Below are positions 49,201-58,261 of a stretch of 64,000 nucleotides of DNA, piece after piece (within the stretch, counting starts at the first letter, position 1; the number at the start of each line of letters is the position of its first letter). The notes under the pieces were generated by a model. The model worked only from the letters and a program-made list of their open reading frames with translations. It was not told where the DNA came from and did not search any database. A program made the position numbers and the translations under genes. Origin of the DNA: Anas platyrhynchos (lineage: Eukaryota; Chordata; Aves; Anseriformes; Anatidae); assembly GCF_047663525.1 (NCBI RefSeq), contig NC_092591.1, positions 48,771,501 to 48,835,500 of the forward strand. The letters are read 5' to 3'.

Positions 49201-50271
49201 GTTGCTCTAGATTATAGTCTTGTCTGCGTATAACTCAATTGCTTATAGCAACTCTTTCTATTGACATGGTTAAGTCTTGATCTTGGCCACACAAATTGGT
49301 GCTATTTCTCCCTTGGGACACTTCTAAAGAACAAACTCATTTCACATTACTGTCCTGTTGCCTTGGGGGCTAGCACTGGGTGGAAGCCTATGATATTCCC
49401 ATTGGAGAAAATAGGAATTCAGTTACGGAGAGTTCTTTCAAATTTAAGTCTGCAAAATACCGAGTGTGCCTTTCTGCAGTTCCTTCCTTTTCATCCATCT
49501 TATTTCTTTTACCTGGCCCAGCATGGAGTGTTTCCTCACCTCTTCCTTGGGAATTTATAATTGGGACTTGGCCTGCTTGCTTGTTGCCCCTTCCCTGGGT
49601 GTCTGAAGGTTGAAGTAATTATGTAATGTTTTTTGCATCTCTTTTCTACCTTGTGTGTATTCATCTTCTTTTCATGAATGCTGGCAGCTGAGGGTTTCTA
49701 AAAGCCTTACAGAAATGAGAGAATCTCATCAATGCTTATAAAGATTGGAGCCCTGTTATGTTTGCTGTAGTCAGAATCTAATGCAGGAAAAAAATTGTGT
49801 ACTTAAATTTACAACTGTCAGTGACAGTATTTTTTCTAGTTACTCTAACTTCCAGATGCCTTAAATGAATTGCCTTTAGGAGACTTAGTCTTGAAAAGCA
49901 ACAACAAAATGCAGCTAAAAATCAAGATCTCATGGGATTCAAATTGGGTTAAAGAATCTCAAGACAGTGGGAAGTCTAGGCCATACTCTTATTCATGCTT
50001 TCTGTAGCATTCTAAATGACCCAAGAAATTGGAAATATTTTCTCTCAGTCACTTTCTCTGGGAGGCCTTGAAGCAACCATTTCTACATAGATCCTTTCTG
50101 CTTTTTACAACAAGATTTTTGCAGCTGGATAGGCTTCCAAGTGTATTTTAAACAAATATTTTGTTCCTGTTTCCCAGTGAGAAGAAAAGAAAACTAGAAG
50201 CAGCAAGAGGACCCAGGCAACAGAAGAAATTTAAGAAGACTAAAGATATAAAGCAGAAGTGGAAGAAATGA
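28173..50271 (+). CDS. NAT10: NAT10, RNA cytidine acetyltransferase (28 coding exons, complete)
   Basis: Nucleolar ATP- and acetyl-CoA-dependent enzyme that forms N4-acetylcytidine in 18S rRNA and, with THUMPD1, in Ser/Leu tRNAs; mRNA acetylation is also reported. It is the orthologue of yeast Kre33 and bacterial TmcA. The 28 exons join in frame to 1019 codons plus stop (human 1025). Domains: N-terminal TmcA-like domain (1 to about 200), RecA-like helicase module with P-loop GRGKS (Lys290) and DEAA box (388-391), GNAT acetyltransferase core with the acetyl-CoA loop HPDYQGMGYGSRA (Gly641), C-terminal tRNA-binding/helical region, and a Lys-rich nuclear-localisation tail. Start ATG has a gccgcc Kozak context at the CpG island. 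Intron 13 is U12-type. No truncation or frameshift found. Confidence 0.98.
28645..28736 (+). CDS. NAT10: NAT10 exon 2, residues 37-67
   Basis: 92-nt exon encoding VVILHHMLSKATVKARPSVL and WCYKKELGFS. N-terminal TmcA-like domain. Acceptor ctttggcag, donor gtaaga; ends phase 2 (AG|C). Confidence 0.96.
29300..29471 (+). CDS. NAT10: NAT10 exon 3, residues 67-124
   Basis: 172-nt exon beginning HRKKRMRQLQKKIKSGTLNI and ending GNTFGMCVLQ. Basic helix plus a conserved strand of the N-terminal domain. Donor gtaagg. Confidence 0.97.
29513..29562. repeat. 18-bp direct repeat, period 32
   Basis: TTTCAGTTTAAAGGCTGT occurs at 29513-29530 and again at 29545-29562 with no mismatch, in NAT10 intron 3. Looks like a small recent tandem duplication. 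Confidence 0.8.
29793..29915 (+). CDS. NAT10: NAT10 exon 4, residues 125-165
   Basis: 123-nt phase 0-0 exon: DFEALTPNLLARTVETVEGG, then GIVVILLRSMNSLKQLYTMTM. Conserved N-terminal domain strand and helix. Donor gtatgt. Confidence 0.97.
30595..30656 (+). CDS. NAT10: NAT10 exon 5, residues 166-186
   Basis: 62-nt exon DVHSRYRTEAHQDVVGRFNE; Arg186 is split AG|G. Acceptor gtttcag, donor gtatgt. Confidence 0.96.
31429..31543 (+). CDS. NAT10: NAT10 exon 6, residues 186-224
   Basis: 115-nt exon FILSLASCKNCIVIDDQLNI, then LPISSHVANITPVPPRSQ. The last ten residues are the least conserved part of the N-terminal half compared with human (MEALPPQTP in human). Confidence 0.95.
31544..32859. other. NAT10 intron 6, 1.3 kb
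   Basis: Contains a 157-codon open frame on the minus strand (32327-31854) with no recognised domain. No repeat identified. Confidence 0.5.
32860..32967 (+). CDS. NAT10: NAT10 exon 7, residues 225-260
   Basis: 108-nt phase 0-0 exon: EDSLRPQDLELKELKESLQD, then TQPVGVLVDGCKTLDQ. Linker into the helicase module. Donor gttggt departs from the gtaagt consensus and looks weak. Confidence 0.95.
33764..33897 (+). CDS. NAT10: NAT10 exon 8, residues 261-305 (Walker A / P-loop)
   Basis: 134-nt exon holding the ATP-binding loop TAARGRGKSAALGLA; the Walker A lysine is residue 290, the same number as in human NAT10. Starts AKAVLKFIEAISEKTLRSTV. Donor gtgagt, phase 2. Confidence 0.98.
34272..34365 (+). 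CDS. NAT10: NAT10 exon 9, residues 305-336
   Basis: 94-nt exon YSNIFVTSPSPDNLHTLFEF, then IFKGFDALQYQ; helicase motif region following the P-loop, near-identical to human. Acceptor preceded by a T-rich tract. Confidence 0.97.
34645..34743 (+). CDS. NAT10: NAT10 exon 10, residues 337-369
   Basis: 99-nt phase 0-0 exon EHLDYEIVQSLNPEFNKAVI, then RVNVFKEHRQTIQ. Donor gtaacc. Confidence 0.97.
35277..35413 (+). CDS. NAT10: NAT10 exon 11, residues 370-415 (Walker B, DEAA)
   Basis: 137-nt exon: YIHPADSVKLGQAELVVIDE continuing AAAIPLPLVKNLLGPYLVF. The DEAA box (388-391) is the Walker B/DEAD-like element of the TmcA helicase. Ends AAT GG|gtaagg. Confidence 0.98.
35929..36053 (+). CDS. NAT10: NAT10 exon 12, residues 415-457
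   Basis: 125-nt exon YEGTGRSLSLKLIQQLRQQS, including the GTGRS motif conserved in this helicase family, then a Thr/Ala-rich variable linker. Donor gtactc, phase 1. Confidence 0.96.
36467..36617 (+). CDS. NAT10: NAT10 exon 13, residues 457-507, with U12-type donor
   Basis: 151-nt exon RTLHEVSLHESIRYAPGDPV, then LDCLNITRIISGCPLPETCD. The exon ends GAC CT and the intron starts GTATCCTTAC, a minor-spliceosome donor. The phase-2 join CT|A restores the L-Y-Y-V-N-R-D order of human NAT10. Confidence 0.95.
36618..37073 (+). promoter_or_regulatory. NAT10: NAT10 intron 13, U12-type GT-AG intron
   Basis: 456-nt intron. Donor GTATCCTTAC at 36618-36627 and branch-site TTCCTTAAC at 37054-37062 both match minor-spliceosome consensus sequences. 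The acceptor AG at 37072-37073 lies 12-13 nt after the branch adenosines, as typical. An uninterrupted tract of about 20 T lies just upstream of the branch site. Confidence 0.93.
37074..37170 (+). CDS. NAT10: NAT10 exon 14, residues 507-539
   Basis: 97-nt exon YYVNRDTLFCYHRASEVFLQ, then RLMALYVASHYK. Start fixed by the phase-2 join across the U12 intron. Donor gtaaag. Confidence 0.96.
37935..38051 (+). CDS. NAT10: NAT10 exon 15, residues 540-578
   Basis: 117-nt phase 0-0 exon NSPNDLQMLSDAPAHHLFCL, then LPPVPPTQNSLPEVLAVVQ. Donor gtgaga. Confidence 0.97.
38942..39043 (+). CDS. NAT10: NAT10 exon 16, residues 579-612
   Basis: 102-nt phase 0-0 exon VCMEGEISRQSIMNSLSRGK and KASGDLIPWTISEQ, the entry to the GNAT domain. 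The next intron is 113 nt. Confidence 0.97.
39157..39231 (+). CDS. NAT10: NAT10 exon 17, residues 613-637 (acetyl-CoA loop, first half)
   Basis: 75-nt phase 0-0 exon FQDPDFGGLSGGRVVRIAVH, then PDYQG. RIAVHPDYQG is the GNAT motif-A strand leading into the acetyl-CoA pyrophosphate loop, which the intron interrupts. Confidence 0.97.
39648..39764 (+). CDS. NAT10: NAT10 exon 18, residues 638-676 (acetyl-CoA loop, second half)
   Basis: 117-nt exon MGYGSRALNLLQMYYEGQFP, then a variable Lys/Glu segment ending VSSE. Gly641 of GYGSRA, whose mutation disables human NAT10, is present. Donor gtatgt. Confidence 0.97.
39952..40085 (+). CDS. NAT10: NAT10 exon 19, residues 677-721
   Basis: 134-nt exon TVSLLEEVVTPRKDLPPLLL, then QAESLDYLGVSYGLTPRLLK. 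Second part of the GNAT fold. Ends AA|gtaaga, phase 2. Confidence 0.96.
40086..41978. other. NAT10 intron 19, 1.9 kb
   Basis: Mixed AT-rich and moderately GC-rich sequence with no recognised gene or repeat. Confidence 0.6.
41979..42027 (+). CDS. NAT10: NAT10 exon 20, residues 721-737
   Basis: Only 49 nt, the smallest NAT10 exon, after a 1.9-kb intron: FWKRAGFVPVYLRQTP. It holds the final strand of the GNAT core. Skipping would break the frame. Confidence 0.96.
42657..42750 (+). CDS. NAT10: NAT10 exon 21, residues 738-769
   Basis: 94-nt exon NDLTGEHSCIMLKMLNEEES, then EQEPWLTAFWK. One residue shorter than human in the acidic loop. The following intron is 87 nt. Confidence 0.96.
42838..42948 (+). 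CDS. NAT10: NAT10 exon 22, residues 769-806
   Basis: 111-nt exon DFRRRFLSLLSYQFSTFSPS, then LALNILQNKNIKQQSQP. Donor gtaagt. The KQQSQPP linker differs from human GKPAQPA. Confidence 0.95.
42949..44033. other. NAT10 intron 22, 1.1 kb
   Basis: No exon, repeat or RNA gene recognised. Confidence 0.6.
44034..44206 (+). CDS. NAT10: NAT10 exon 23, residues 806-863
   Basis: 173-nt exon ISRAELESVFIPYDLKRLEM, then YSRNMVDYHLIMDMVPTIAR and FFLNQLGDISLSAAQS. tRNA-binding/helical C-terminal domain. Donor gtatgt. Confidence 0.97.
44730..44849 (+). CDS. NAT10: NAT10 exon 24, residues 864-903
   Basis: 120-nt phase 0-0 exon ALLLGIGLQHKSLDQLEKEV, then ELPSSQLMGLFNRIIRKVVQ. Donor gtaatt. Confidence 0.97.
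44850..45925. other. NAT10 intron 24, 1.1 kb
   Basis: Holds the AT-only low-complexity tract at 45620-45720 and a GTTT-type run near 45200-45230. Otherwise nothing seen. Confidence 0.6.
45620..45720. repeat. AT-only low-complexity (TTTTA)n-like tract
   Basis: About 95 nt of T-runs broken by single A, in irregular TTTTA/TTTA units with only one G near the 3' end, in the NAT10 intron before exon 25. Degenerate simple repeat. Confidence 0.85.
45926..46024 (+). CDS. NAT10: NAT10 exon 25, residues 904-936
   Basis: 99-nt phase 0-0 exon LFNTVQEKAVEEQMVATKDI, then VMEPTIKSLNDDL. C-terminal helices. Donor gtaatt. Confidence 0.97.
46418..46491 (+). CDS. NAT10: NAT10 exon 26, residues 937-961
   Basis: 74-nt exon EEAAKEFQEKHKQEVVKLKE, then MDLT; charged coiled-coil-like helix. 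Ends CA|gtaaga, phase 2. Confidence 0.96.
46492..48921. other. NAT10 intron 26, 2.4 kb (largest NAT10 intron)
   Basis: AT-rich; no exon, repeat or snoRNA convincingly recognised despite its size. Confidence 0.6.
48922..49005 (+). CDS. NAT10: NAT10 exon 27, residues 961-989
   Basis: 84-nt exon after a 2.4-kb intron: YIIRGDDEEWNQVLSKAGQN, then ASIVSVK. Highly conserved YIIRGDDEEW block. Donor gttagg. Confidence 0.96.
49006..50177. other. NAT10 last intron, 1.2 kb
   Basis: No feature recognised apart from a weak-looking donor (gttagg). Confidence 0.6.
50178..50271 (+). CDS. NAT10: NAT10 exon 28, residues 989-1019 and stop (basic tail)
   Basis: Terminal coding exon with KKRKLEAARG and a Lys-rich tail ending KQKWKK, stop TGA at 50269-50271. 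This is the nuclear/nucleolar targeting tail; it is a few residues shorter than in human and its sequence is poorly conserved apart from its basic composition. Confidence 0.95.
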
Positions 50272-50975
50272 CTTAAAGACAATCAGTGAACTTGAATTAA
50301 CAAGTGACTGGTCTGTACTCAAGAAGTACTATTCTCCTTTCAAATCAAAAGACTTTCTTTTTTTTTTGGGGGGTGGGGAATGGAGCAGGGGGGTGAGAGC
50401 TAGGGAAAAAGAAAAGCCTTAGAGGCACTTTAAAAATGTTTGTATTAAGGGAAGTGCAGTGATACTGCCAGGAGACAGTCTGTGGAGATTTTTTATGAAG
50501 TGTGATTGCAGAGCTTGAGTGAGGCACTGTGCAACACACTGGGATCTTATGAGGGTGCCTTAGCAACTACAAAGTTTTCATTCAGACAGGAGAGATCAGT
50601 CTGTAAACTTTGTTGCTTCATAGTTGTTGGTGTCTTTATTAAAAAAAAGAGTGGGCAAACGATAGAAATGCATTAGCCTGTGGTATATGACTACATTTTA
50701 GCATTGCAGTACATCTTGATATATGCAGCTACTGATTCAGTAGTACTACCATTCCTTTGTAGCTCAAGGGGATTTCAGTGTGGGCAACAGCTCACTTTTT
50801 TTAACTTGGAGCTGATTATTCAGTGAGCTCTAACAGTGTTGTCAATGATGTAGTCTTTGCTCACAAGAATTCAGGGTATACAATGAACACTTCTATTTTG
50901 GAAGGTGGTGTATAGTTCCTACTTACTGTGCTGCTCAAGCAGCTGTAATAAAAGGCTCTTTTGCATTCACACTTG
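50272..50975 (+). other. NAT10: NAT10 3'UTR
   Basis: About 0.7 kb from the stop to just past AATAAA at 50947-50952. Near its start it has a T-rich run followed by G-rich sequence (G6, G4 and G6 runs at 50368-50393). No open frame of interest. Confidence 0.8.
50947..50952 (+). promoter_or_regulatory. NAT10: NAT10 poly(A) signal AATAAA
   Basis: Only canonical AATAAA in the ~0.7 kb after the stop codon, followed by T-rich sequence. Confidence 0.75.
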
Positions 50976-53900
50976 CTTACAAGGTCTCAGCATTTCCATA
51001 GCTCAATAATTTACATTTCCTAGTTCTCAAGCAGGATAGGATGATTAACAGGTGCTGTAAGAGTGGCTCTGGCTGTTATGTCTCCCTTGCTATCTGCTCA
51101 CCTAGGCCTACTACTTGACTTTGTTGGAAAGCTTTGTGTAAAGGTTGCCAGGAAATCAGCACTATCATACTGACACCTGGTCCTAGTGATCTGCTTTTCC
51201 AGTTCAGGGGCCAGTCAAGCAGGTAAGTTTCAGCTCTGCTCTTTGGTGGTTCCTACTTGGCAGTAAAAATGTATGAGTCTAGAGTTAGGACTTTCTGGGA
51301 CTGCAGTGCTCTAGTTCTGGTAGCTCTCAGAATCCAGGGGTATCAAAACCATGGCAAACTCTGACACAGAACCATTCCTGCCCCAAACCTTGCTGCCCTG
51401 GTGCATTAGCTCAATGCTCCAGCATAAAGATTTGGAAAAGAAAGACTTACCTGCAGGTGATACATAGCCACTTTCTATTTGTTTGTAGATTTCAGAGCTC
51501 CTATTTCCAGTAAATCTCTGAAGAACCAATTTTTTCTCAGTTAAAACACACTATGTGTTCTCTAGAAAGCTGTTTTATGAAGCATCTAAGTAAACATGAG
51601 CCTTGCACAGCACAGCCTTTATATATACCTTTGGTTAACAGCCCACTTTGTGAGTCAGCAGCAGCAATACAGCCCCCATGCTGGGGGCAGTTAAGCCCTG
51701 AGATCTACAGCTGCAGCTTCTAAAGGCTTAATGAGGAGCCCCGTTATCTCCCAGCTGTGCTGAAAGAGTGGCGCTGGCACCCTGCAGCAATGATGTGGTG
51801 GCTAGCTGCACTGAACAGGCTCTAAAGAAGTTGTGAAAAGAGCAGACAGGGAAGACACGAAGTATGAGGTTCTTCACAGCTGCCTGGGAAGTTGTCAAGA
51901 AGAAAAGGTGAGTGTAAACTCTCTCTTTTTGCTGTTATTGTTAACAGTGGGACAACTGGTAAGGGGTGAAGAGCCTCCTTGTTTTAGGGAGTCTGCTGGA
52001 TGTTGTTGTCTAGTTGTCTGCCTGCCTTGGTCCTGGAAGAGACAAACAAGCAAGCTGCTATGCGGGGCTGGGGCTAGTGCTGGAGCCCTTTTGGGGGACA
52101 CTCCACAGCCAGCTGAGAAGGAAGCAGTTCTGTCGAGCATTGGTAGCCCAGAGGGGTGCTGGCTGGAAGGCTCTTCTCTAGTGGGGATCTGCTGTTTCAG
52201 TTGGGCTGGGGAAGCCCCATGTAAGAAAAATATTTCCTATGGTTACCTGTAGGACTGTGGTTTTCCAGTGGCTTGTTTAGTTCAGTAAAGAAACCTCTGG
52301 AGTTGCTCACTTTTGTCTGAGGTATTATTGTAATAAAAGATAATTAATATTTTTTTTTAAGGATTGTCCCAAGTTGGTCACATCCTTTAGCTCTTTCAGG
52401 GAGGGTTTATGAAGATGTGCTTGACATGGTGGTCAAGTAAGAAACCGGTATCAAATATTTAGTGTGTGGTGTCTGGATAACGTTGGCTTGCCTACTTTAT
52501 TATACTCAACACTGAGGGATTCAGCTGTGGTCTAACAGGCTGCAAGTCAAAGCTTTCAACGCTTGTAGAGTCTCTTCAAAGTGTGTTGAAACTTAGCACT
52601 GATACAGAACCTGAAATAACTGCTGGTACTGTGTGAGTTGTTGGTTTGTTCGCCTGCATGGTGGTGTTTTACTTGCTCTGGGTATTACTATCTAGTAGCT
52701 GACAGTATCTGAAGGCTTTTTTTTAATTGCAAGTTAGTTGTGATAAGAAAACATTAATTCCTGAAGATGCAAACTACAACGCATGTCTGAGAGTGCTGCT
52801 AAACTCTAGTTCTAATAATGGGCTCAAAAGTAAGGTTTAAGACCTTTAACTTGTGTTATAAAACAGCCATGTGTTGTTAAGGCACAGAAATTGGTTTGTG
52901 TTTCTAACGGCTAAATGGGGGATCAAATGATTAGGAAGTTCAAGAACGATTTGTGTTGCTTTTTTTTTAACTGAAAAATACTTCAAAGTGTCAGTTTGTT
53001 TAAAAGGCTATGCTAAATAGCTAATAATCAGCGTACAAATTGACTGTCCTCTGTTTCTGCTGTGACCTGTGTGGCCCTGGGGACTCCCCTTTACTTGGGG
53101 TTGTGATGTGAAGCTGTTCCATGCACCTCAAGCCAGATGAGGTGGTTGGCTGCTTCAGGAAATATGGCGTCATGGTAGTAGGCAGCAGTCTTGAAAACCT
53201 TGATGCCTGTCCTACTGGCACTGTCCTGGGGAAAGTACATTTACTTACACAGGAGCCAAACTGGCAGCGTGTCAAAATGAGCAACGTTCGGTGTGTTGTT
53301 AGAGCTTGGCAGTCTGTGGGTGCTCAGATGCTGGGGAGAAAGGCGTGGGATACCTTCAGAAATAAAGGCAGATTAAGAATGGTGGTGTCATCATGGCTGT
53401 TTTTGTGCTTTTTCCTTCTTATATGCCAAATTCTGCAAACCATTGCTACTAAGTAGTGTGAAGTAAAATAGGAAGCTGGCATCTTCCCCACTCAATTTGG
53501 AAGCATTTGTGTTACGTAGGAGGTGATCAATGAACATAACTAGGTAGTCTGGCAAAAATTCTTGTAAATTGTCTGTAAATCAGTGTGGAAGGTAGTGGGC
53601 AAAACTAAACTGGGTTCTTCAAGCAGATCAGGATTTTGATATTTGGCTGACATCTTCATTGAGCTGCCTCTGCTGCTTTCTGTCTGTAATAGACTGTAGC
53701 AATTTCTGCTTTGTTATCTGTGAACTCAGTGTCCTTTAGTTGTAGTAAAAGACTTGAAGGATTTGAGCTTCGTGTTTATACTTGTACTTCTTAGGCATTA
53801 TTAATGACTGTGCCCCTCCATTCCAGAGTGGGAGTTTATTTAAACAGAATTTTGCTACTTCTACAGAAAATGTATGTATTCAGAGTTGAACCATTCTTTG

Positions 53901-54480
53901 TCAAGTTTTCCGTGTACGTTTTATGATTTCTGGCAGCTTTTTGGATTCCTCTGTCTGTTGATTGCCCTTTGAAGAGCAAAATGGAAAAAAGCCCTCAAAT
54001 ACTAAAATAAGTGGGGGAGGTGGATATATATATATATTTATTTTAATATGTCTGTGCTTTAGATCAGTCAGGTTGGGTTAAAATTCCATCTAGAGTAAGG
54101 GCTAGTTGAATGCGGTCCAACCACAAGGCAGGAACACGTGTCTGTCCATAGCCAGCAGCACACTAAGAGTGTCGCAAAACGTGAGTTGAGAAGAGAGTGG
54201 GTTCTGCATCTTTAGATTTTAGGGTCTTTTGTGTGTTATTTGATACAAGTTTCCCTATGGTGAGCTGGTTCCTGTTTATTGTGTATGCAGGATCCCCTAC
54301 AGAGGGGGCTGTGTATGCTTGGTCTGGTGTACTGCTGATCGCAGTGCGTGCGTTCATCCAAAGGCAAAGCCGGCTCGGCTTCCTATTCAGTGGGACAGCT
54401 CTTTGCCCAACCAGTAACCAGATGCAGTAGTGTTTCAGGCCTGTTTCTAACCCACAAAGTCGGCTTCCAGCCTTTTTCAG
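50976..54480. other. Intergenic, NAT10 to ABTB2 (left part)
   Basis: No conserved coding gene. At 51618-51907 a TATA-like word, an AP-1/MAF-type word, a GCCCCC/GGGGGC hairpin (51672-51688) and a good splice donor cluster together. A 139-codon frame at 51833-52252 has no recognised domain. A short TA repeat lies near 54024-54038. Confidence 0.5.
51618..51660 (+). promoter_or_regulatory. Promoter-like motif cluster of unknown use
   Basis: TTTATATATA at 51618-51627, GGTTAACA at 51633-51640, and TGAGTCAGCA at 51651-51660. Motif matches only; transcription is not shown. Confidence 0.25.
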
Positions 54481-57400
54481 TGCTCCTGGGTTGCTGATCT
54501 AGTGCCTGTCACGTTGCTGCGCGTTCACTCTCCTCTCCTGTGCCCAGTGAGCTTGTCTGCCTGCAGTGACCGAGTGCTGCGGCTAATTGGAGGCAAATCG
54601 GGAAGCCGCATCTAGCTGAGCAGCTCCCTGCAGGTGGTGGGTAGATGTGACCTAGTTGTCAGTGGAATCATCCTGCTTGCTCGGAGACCAGTGAGCTATT
54701 TTGACAGCTGAAGGGGGCTGACCTCCGAGAGGTACCTGGGAGGAAGAGAACCAGCGATGCTGAGGATCCGTACTGCTGCAGCAGGCTCTGCGTGCAGGGG
54801 GAGGTTTGCCTGCCACAGCTGTGGTGAGGTGCGGGGGGGCTGTCCGGAGAGGGTGAAAGAACAACCTTTAGTTGGTGTGCTGGGTATGCAAAGGCTGAGG
54901 GGGGAGAGAGGCGGTGAAAGGCACCGGCAGCTTTCTCATGGCTGAGCTGAAAGTGGAGTGCTGTGTGAAGTCCTGGCTAGTGAGCTGCCCGTCCAGTGGG
55001 CATTTGGGTAGCAAAGAGCTTTGACTACGCACTCCCGCTGAACAGTTTTGAAGTGGCTTGCTTGTTTTCAAGTTATGACCAGTAGGAAAACAGACAGCAC
55101 GGGCACTGCCTCTACCTCTGGGACTGGGCCAATCTGAGTTGCTGTGGTTAAGGCCTTTTTCCCTGCCATGCTGCAATTTTCATCATACAACAGAAGCTTT
55201 TTTTGTGACCCCCTCTTTTGCTTGGGCAAACAGTGCTGTGAGGGCAATTTCTATTTTCTTTGCTGTGCACTAATGGATCCCTTATACTCAAAACCTCCTG
55301 GGGAGCTGAGTCTAGCTTCTGAGTCCTCTTTCTCTGCTACAAGCAGCAGTGACAGCAGCTTGCTGCCCCGCTTCCTCAAGGGAGTTGCCTCTCTCCTCTC
55401 TTTCCTCTGGTGTCTCCCTGGCGGTCTCTGTTATGGCAGGTGCAGGAAGCACTGTCTGGCTGCTTGGGCAGCATTCGGTGAGGGCAAAGGGCCAGTTGGT
55501 AGCAGCACTACTTTAGCTGGTGCTTGCCTGCTGTGCAAAGGCTTATTGTAAAGCAATAAGGTTTTACTTTAGTCTGAAAGTCATTGGGCATGTTCAGGCA
55601 GATGTGTAAGCTCTGCTTCCTCAACTCCATGAAGTTATTGTAATAATGAGCAGCAGTTTTGTGCTTCCCAAAGCAAACTCTGCTACGTTACTTTCTAGGA
55701 CTGTGAGGGAGGGGCAGTCCTGCATAAAATGGAGGTGGCGTGCAACTAGTTTCATGACAAATTTCTATTTAATCTACTTTTTAGATGGAAAGTGCTCCAA
55801 AGGGAATCCTAGGTCTTTGTTTGTATTCCATGATTCTTGAGAACAAGTCAGTGTTTGTACTGGTTGGTTTCCAAGCATGCTGGTGTAATGGTACAACACA
55901 AGAGGAAAGCACCCCTCATGTATCAGTCCCAGCAGACTTCTTTCAGGTCATGTAAATCAAATGCTAAGAAGTGCTCATGAAGCTAATTTATTGTAGAGCT
56001 GGATTTCAAGTCTCGCTGCACCGGGGAGGTATGCCGCACAGTTCCCTTTGTTCCCATGTACGGTGGGAAAGTGAAGGAAAGAAACAACCACGAGTAGACT
56101 CTGGGCAGCCAGGTACAGGTTCTGGCTGTATTAATGGCTTCCTCTGAAATGGTCAGAATTAGCATCCTAAGAAACCAAGTATTTGAGTCTTCCTGTAGAG
56201 ACGCACTAAATCCAGAGTTACAGTTCAGGCATTATTCCCAAACTCTGTAGGGGTCTGAAAGATTTATGGGGTAAACTTAAGAGGGGAAAAAAAATACTTA
56301 GTTATTTCTGGGTCAAATTCTTGCCCTGTCAGCAAAAAGAAACATCTATTTGTCTGTCCTCATAGATAAATAAATGCCCTTGCTCTTTACAGCCTGATTT
56401 GAGTGGGCCGCTTTCTGATAAGCATGGTAACAAGGAAGAGATGAGACCATAAATGGGTCTAGCAGCATTCTGTTCAGGTTTCCCATGTCCTGGTATTACT
56501 TAAGTCACTGGCTTTATTAACCAAGGATAGGGGGTGAAACACAAGCAGCTGTGGCTGCCTCCGTACCCTTCTCTTGGGGAGAGCTGTGCGCCTCTGGTGT
56601 GCGATGGTCACCGCGAGTTCTGAAGGGCTTCCTATGACATTGCACGCCTGACTGCATGTGGTTGCTAGCACGCTCCTTTGTGAAGCAGCAGGCAGGGTGC
56701 TCCAGCCACTGCCCCTTCAGCCCTCTGGGGTCTGTGGTGGCTGAAAAGGAAGCCCCAGAGAGGGCGTCTGCATGCGTGAGGGACTGAGTCAGGTGTTTGT
56801 CCTGAGGACTGTGTGGATACCTCCATGCTAACTAACAGTCATCTTAGCCTTACTGTGTGTCTGTGCTGAATAGGGGAAGAATCCTAGAATTGGGATTTTT
56901 CTCTGCTGCTTTTTGGTGAAAGGCAGGCAAACATGTGTTCTCCATGCTGAAGTGTAGTAAGTTAAGCTGATTAGTTCAAAAAATGCTTGAGCCCAGGAAA
57001 GGGAAATAAATGCCTCTTTATCCCTTGCTTTAAAGCATAATATGAGGTACATATACCAGAGCAATATAGGATGGTAAAACTGCAAGCATCTTTTCCACAG
57101 AAGTTTTTAAATGTGGTTTTCTCATTGTTAGAGAAGCGGAATAAATAACAGCAGCTGTGTTTTTTAAAATTACGTTGTTAATAAAATCCTGGTACATTTA
57201 CATAAATGACAACATTAATGTACAATTAACAAAGCATTGTAATATTACAGCAACAAAGGAGGACCTACATTTTTGTACAGATAGCTGGAGCAGCTACTTG
57301 AAAATACCTTCCAAGATAATAGAGCCTTTTGTGGTATTTTTCAGGCAGACCAGTGATAATCTTGAAACATCTCTATGGCTTTCTGATAATAAATAGGGTT

Positions 57401-58261
57401 ATTGAAGCTGGTGATCTTCAAAAGTGGATACGTACCTAAAACACACATTGGAGTGTGCTCTGACCAACGTGTCTGTCAGATTACTGATCCTAGAGGAGTC
57501 GTTCTTTGCTTTGCATGCAGTTTGCCTCTGATGCAAAGCAGTGATGTCACATTCTGATGAATTTGTTGGGGATTCTGTAGTTCATTTTCCTTCACTTCAT
57601 CCAGTTAAACTACCTCTATGCCTTGCATTGGAGATTGTGCCCAGCTGAGCCTATTTCTTCCAGTGTGTTTAGTTACAATACTAATGGTTGAATTCCTAAG
57701 AAGCAGTAGTTTCCCAAATGAAAACTTTTCTTCCTCTTCCCTTTTACCCATCTGTAACCAATGAAGGCGTCTCAGCACATGCTTTTGGGGGGTGCTTACA
57801 AAGATTGATGGGAATGGCTGATGGTCTTTAAAGCTATTGGTGAGAACAAGGTGTGTGGTAAATGTATAAAATAACTAGCTAGCTTCCTAAGGTTGGGCTT
57901 TTTTAAGAAAAGGGAAAAAAATAAGTTGCCTCAGACAAAACTGTATCTTGAACTATCTATCTGCTTTTAGTTCTCTAAGTCAGCTAGGAGAAGGTCTATA
58001 GAGTCCTTCTTTAACAGAAACGTGGCTACTGCAAGCAAAGGAACAATGTGAATCTTGAGTGTTCAAGTTGAGACATCTTGTTTCGGTGCCGCAGCCTGGG
58101 TCTCGGACTGCAGCCTACCCCTTGGCAGCAGGCGGCCTTACGAGGTCTCCCCTGAGGTAGCCTATCTGTGGAAACATCACTGCATGGAGAGAGACTAGAG
58201 GTCAGGGCTTGTGCTCCCAACTAGCTCCAGAGCGAACAAAGTAGCAAGCTGTATGTTTCTC
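54480..58261. other. Intergenic, right part, locally GC-richer
   Basis: 54480-55560 is richer in G+C than its surroundings but is not a CpG island. Frames such as 55144-55551 (135 codons, Ser/Leu/Cys-rich) have no recognised domain. Minus-strand AATAAA words at 56518 and 55992 may serve ABTB2. Confidence 0.5.

Noticed and set aside
53121..53456. 111-codon frame in the spacer
   Set aside because: No recognised domain, no supporting promoter or splice context, and an overlapping antisense frame of similar length.
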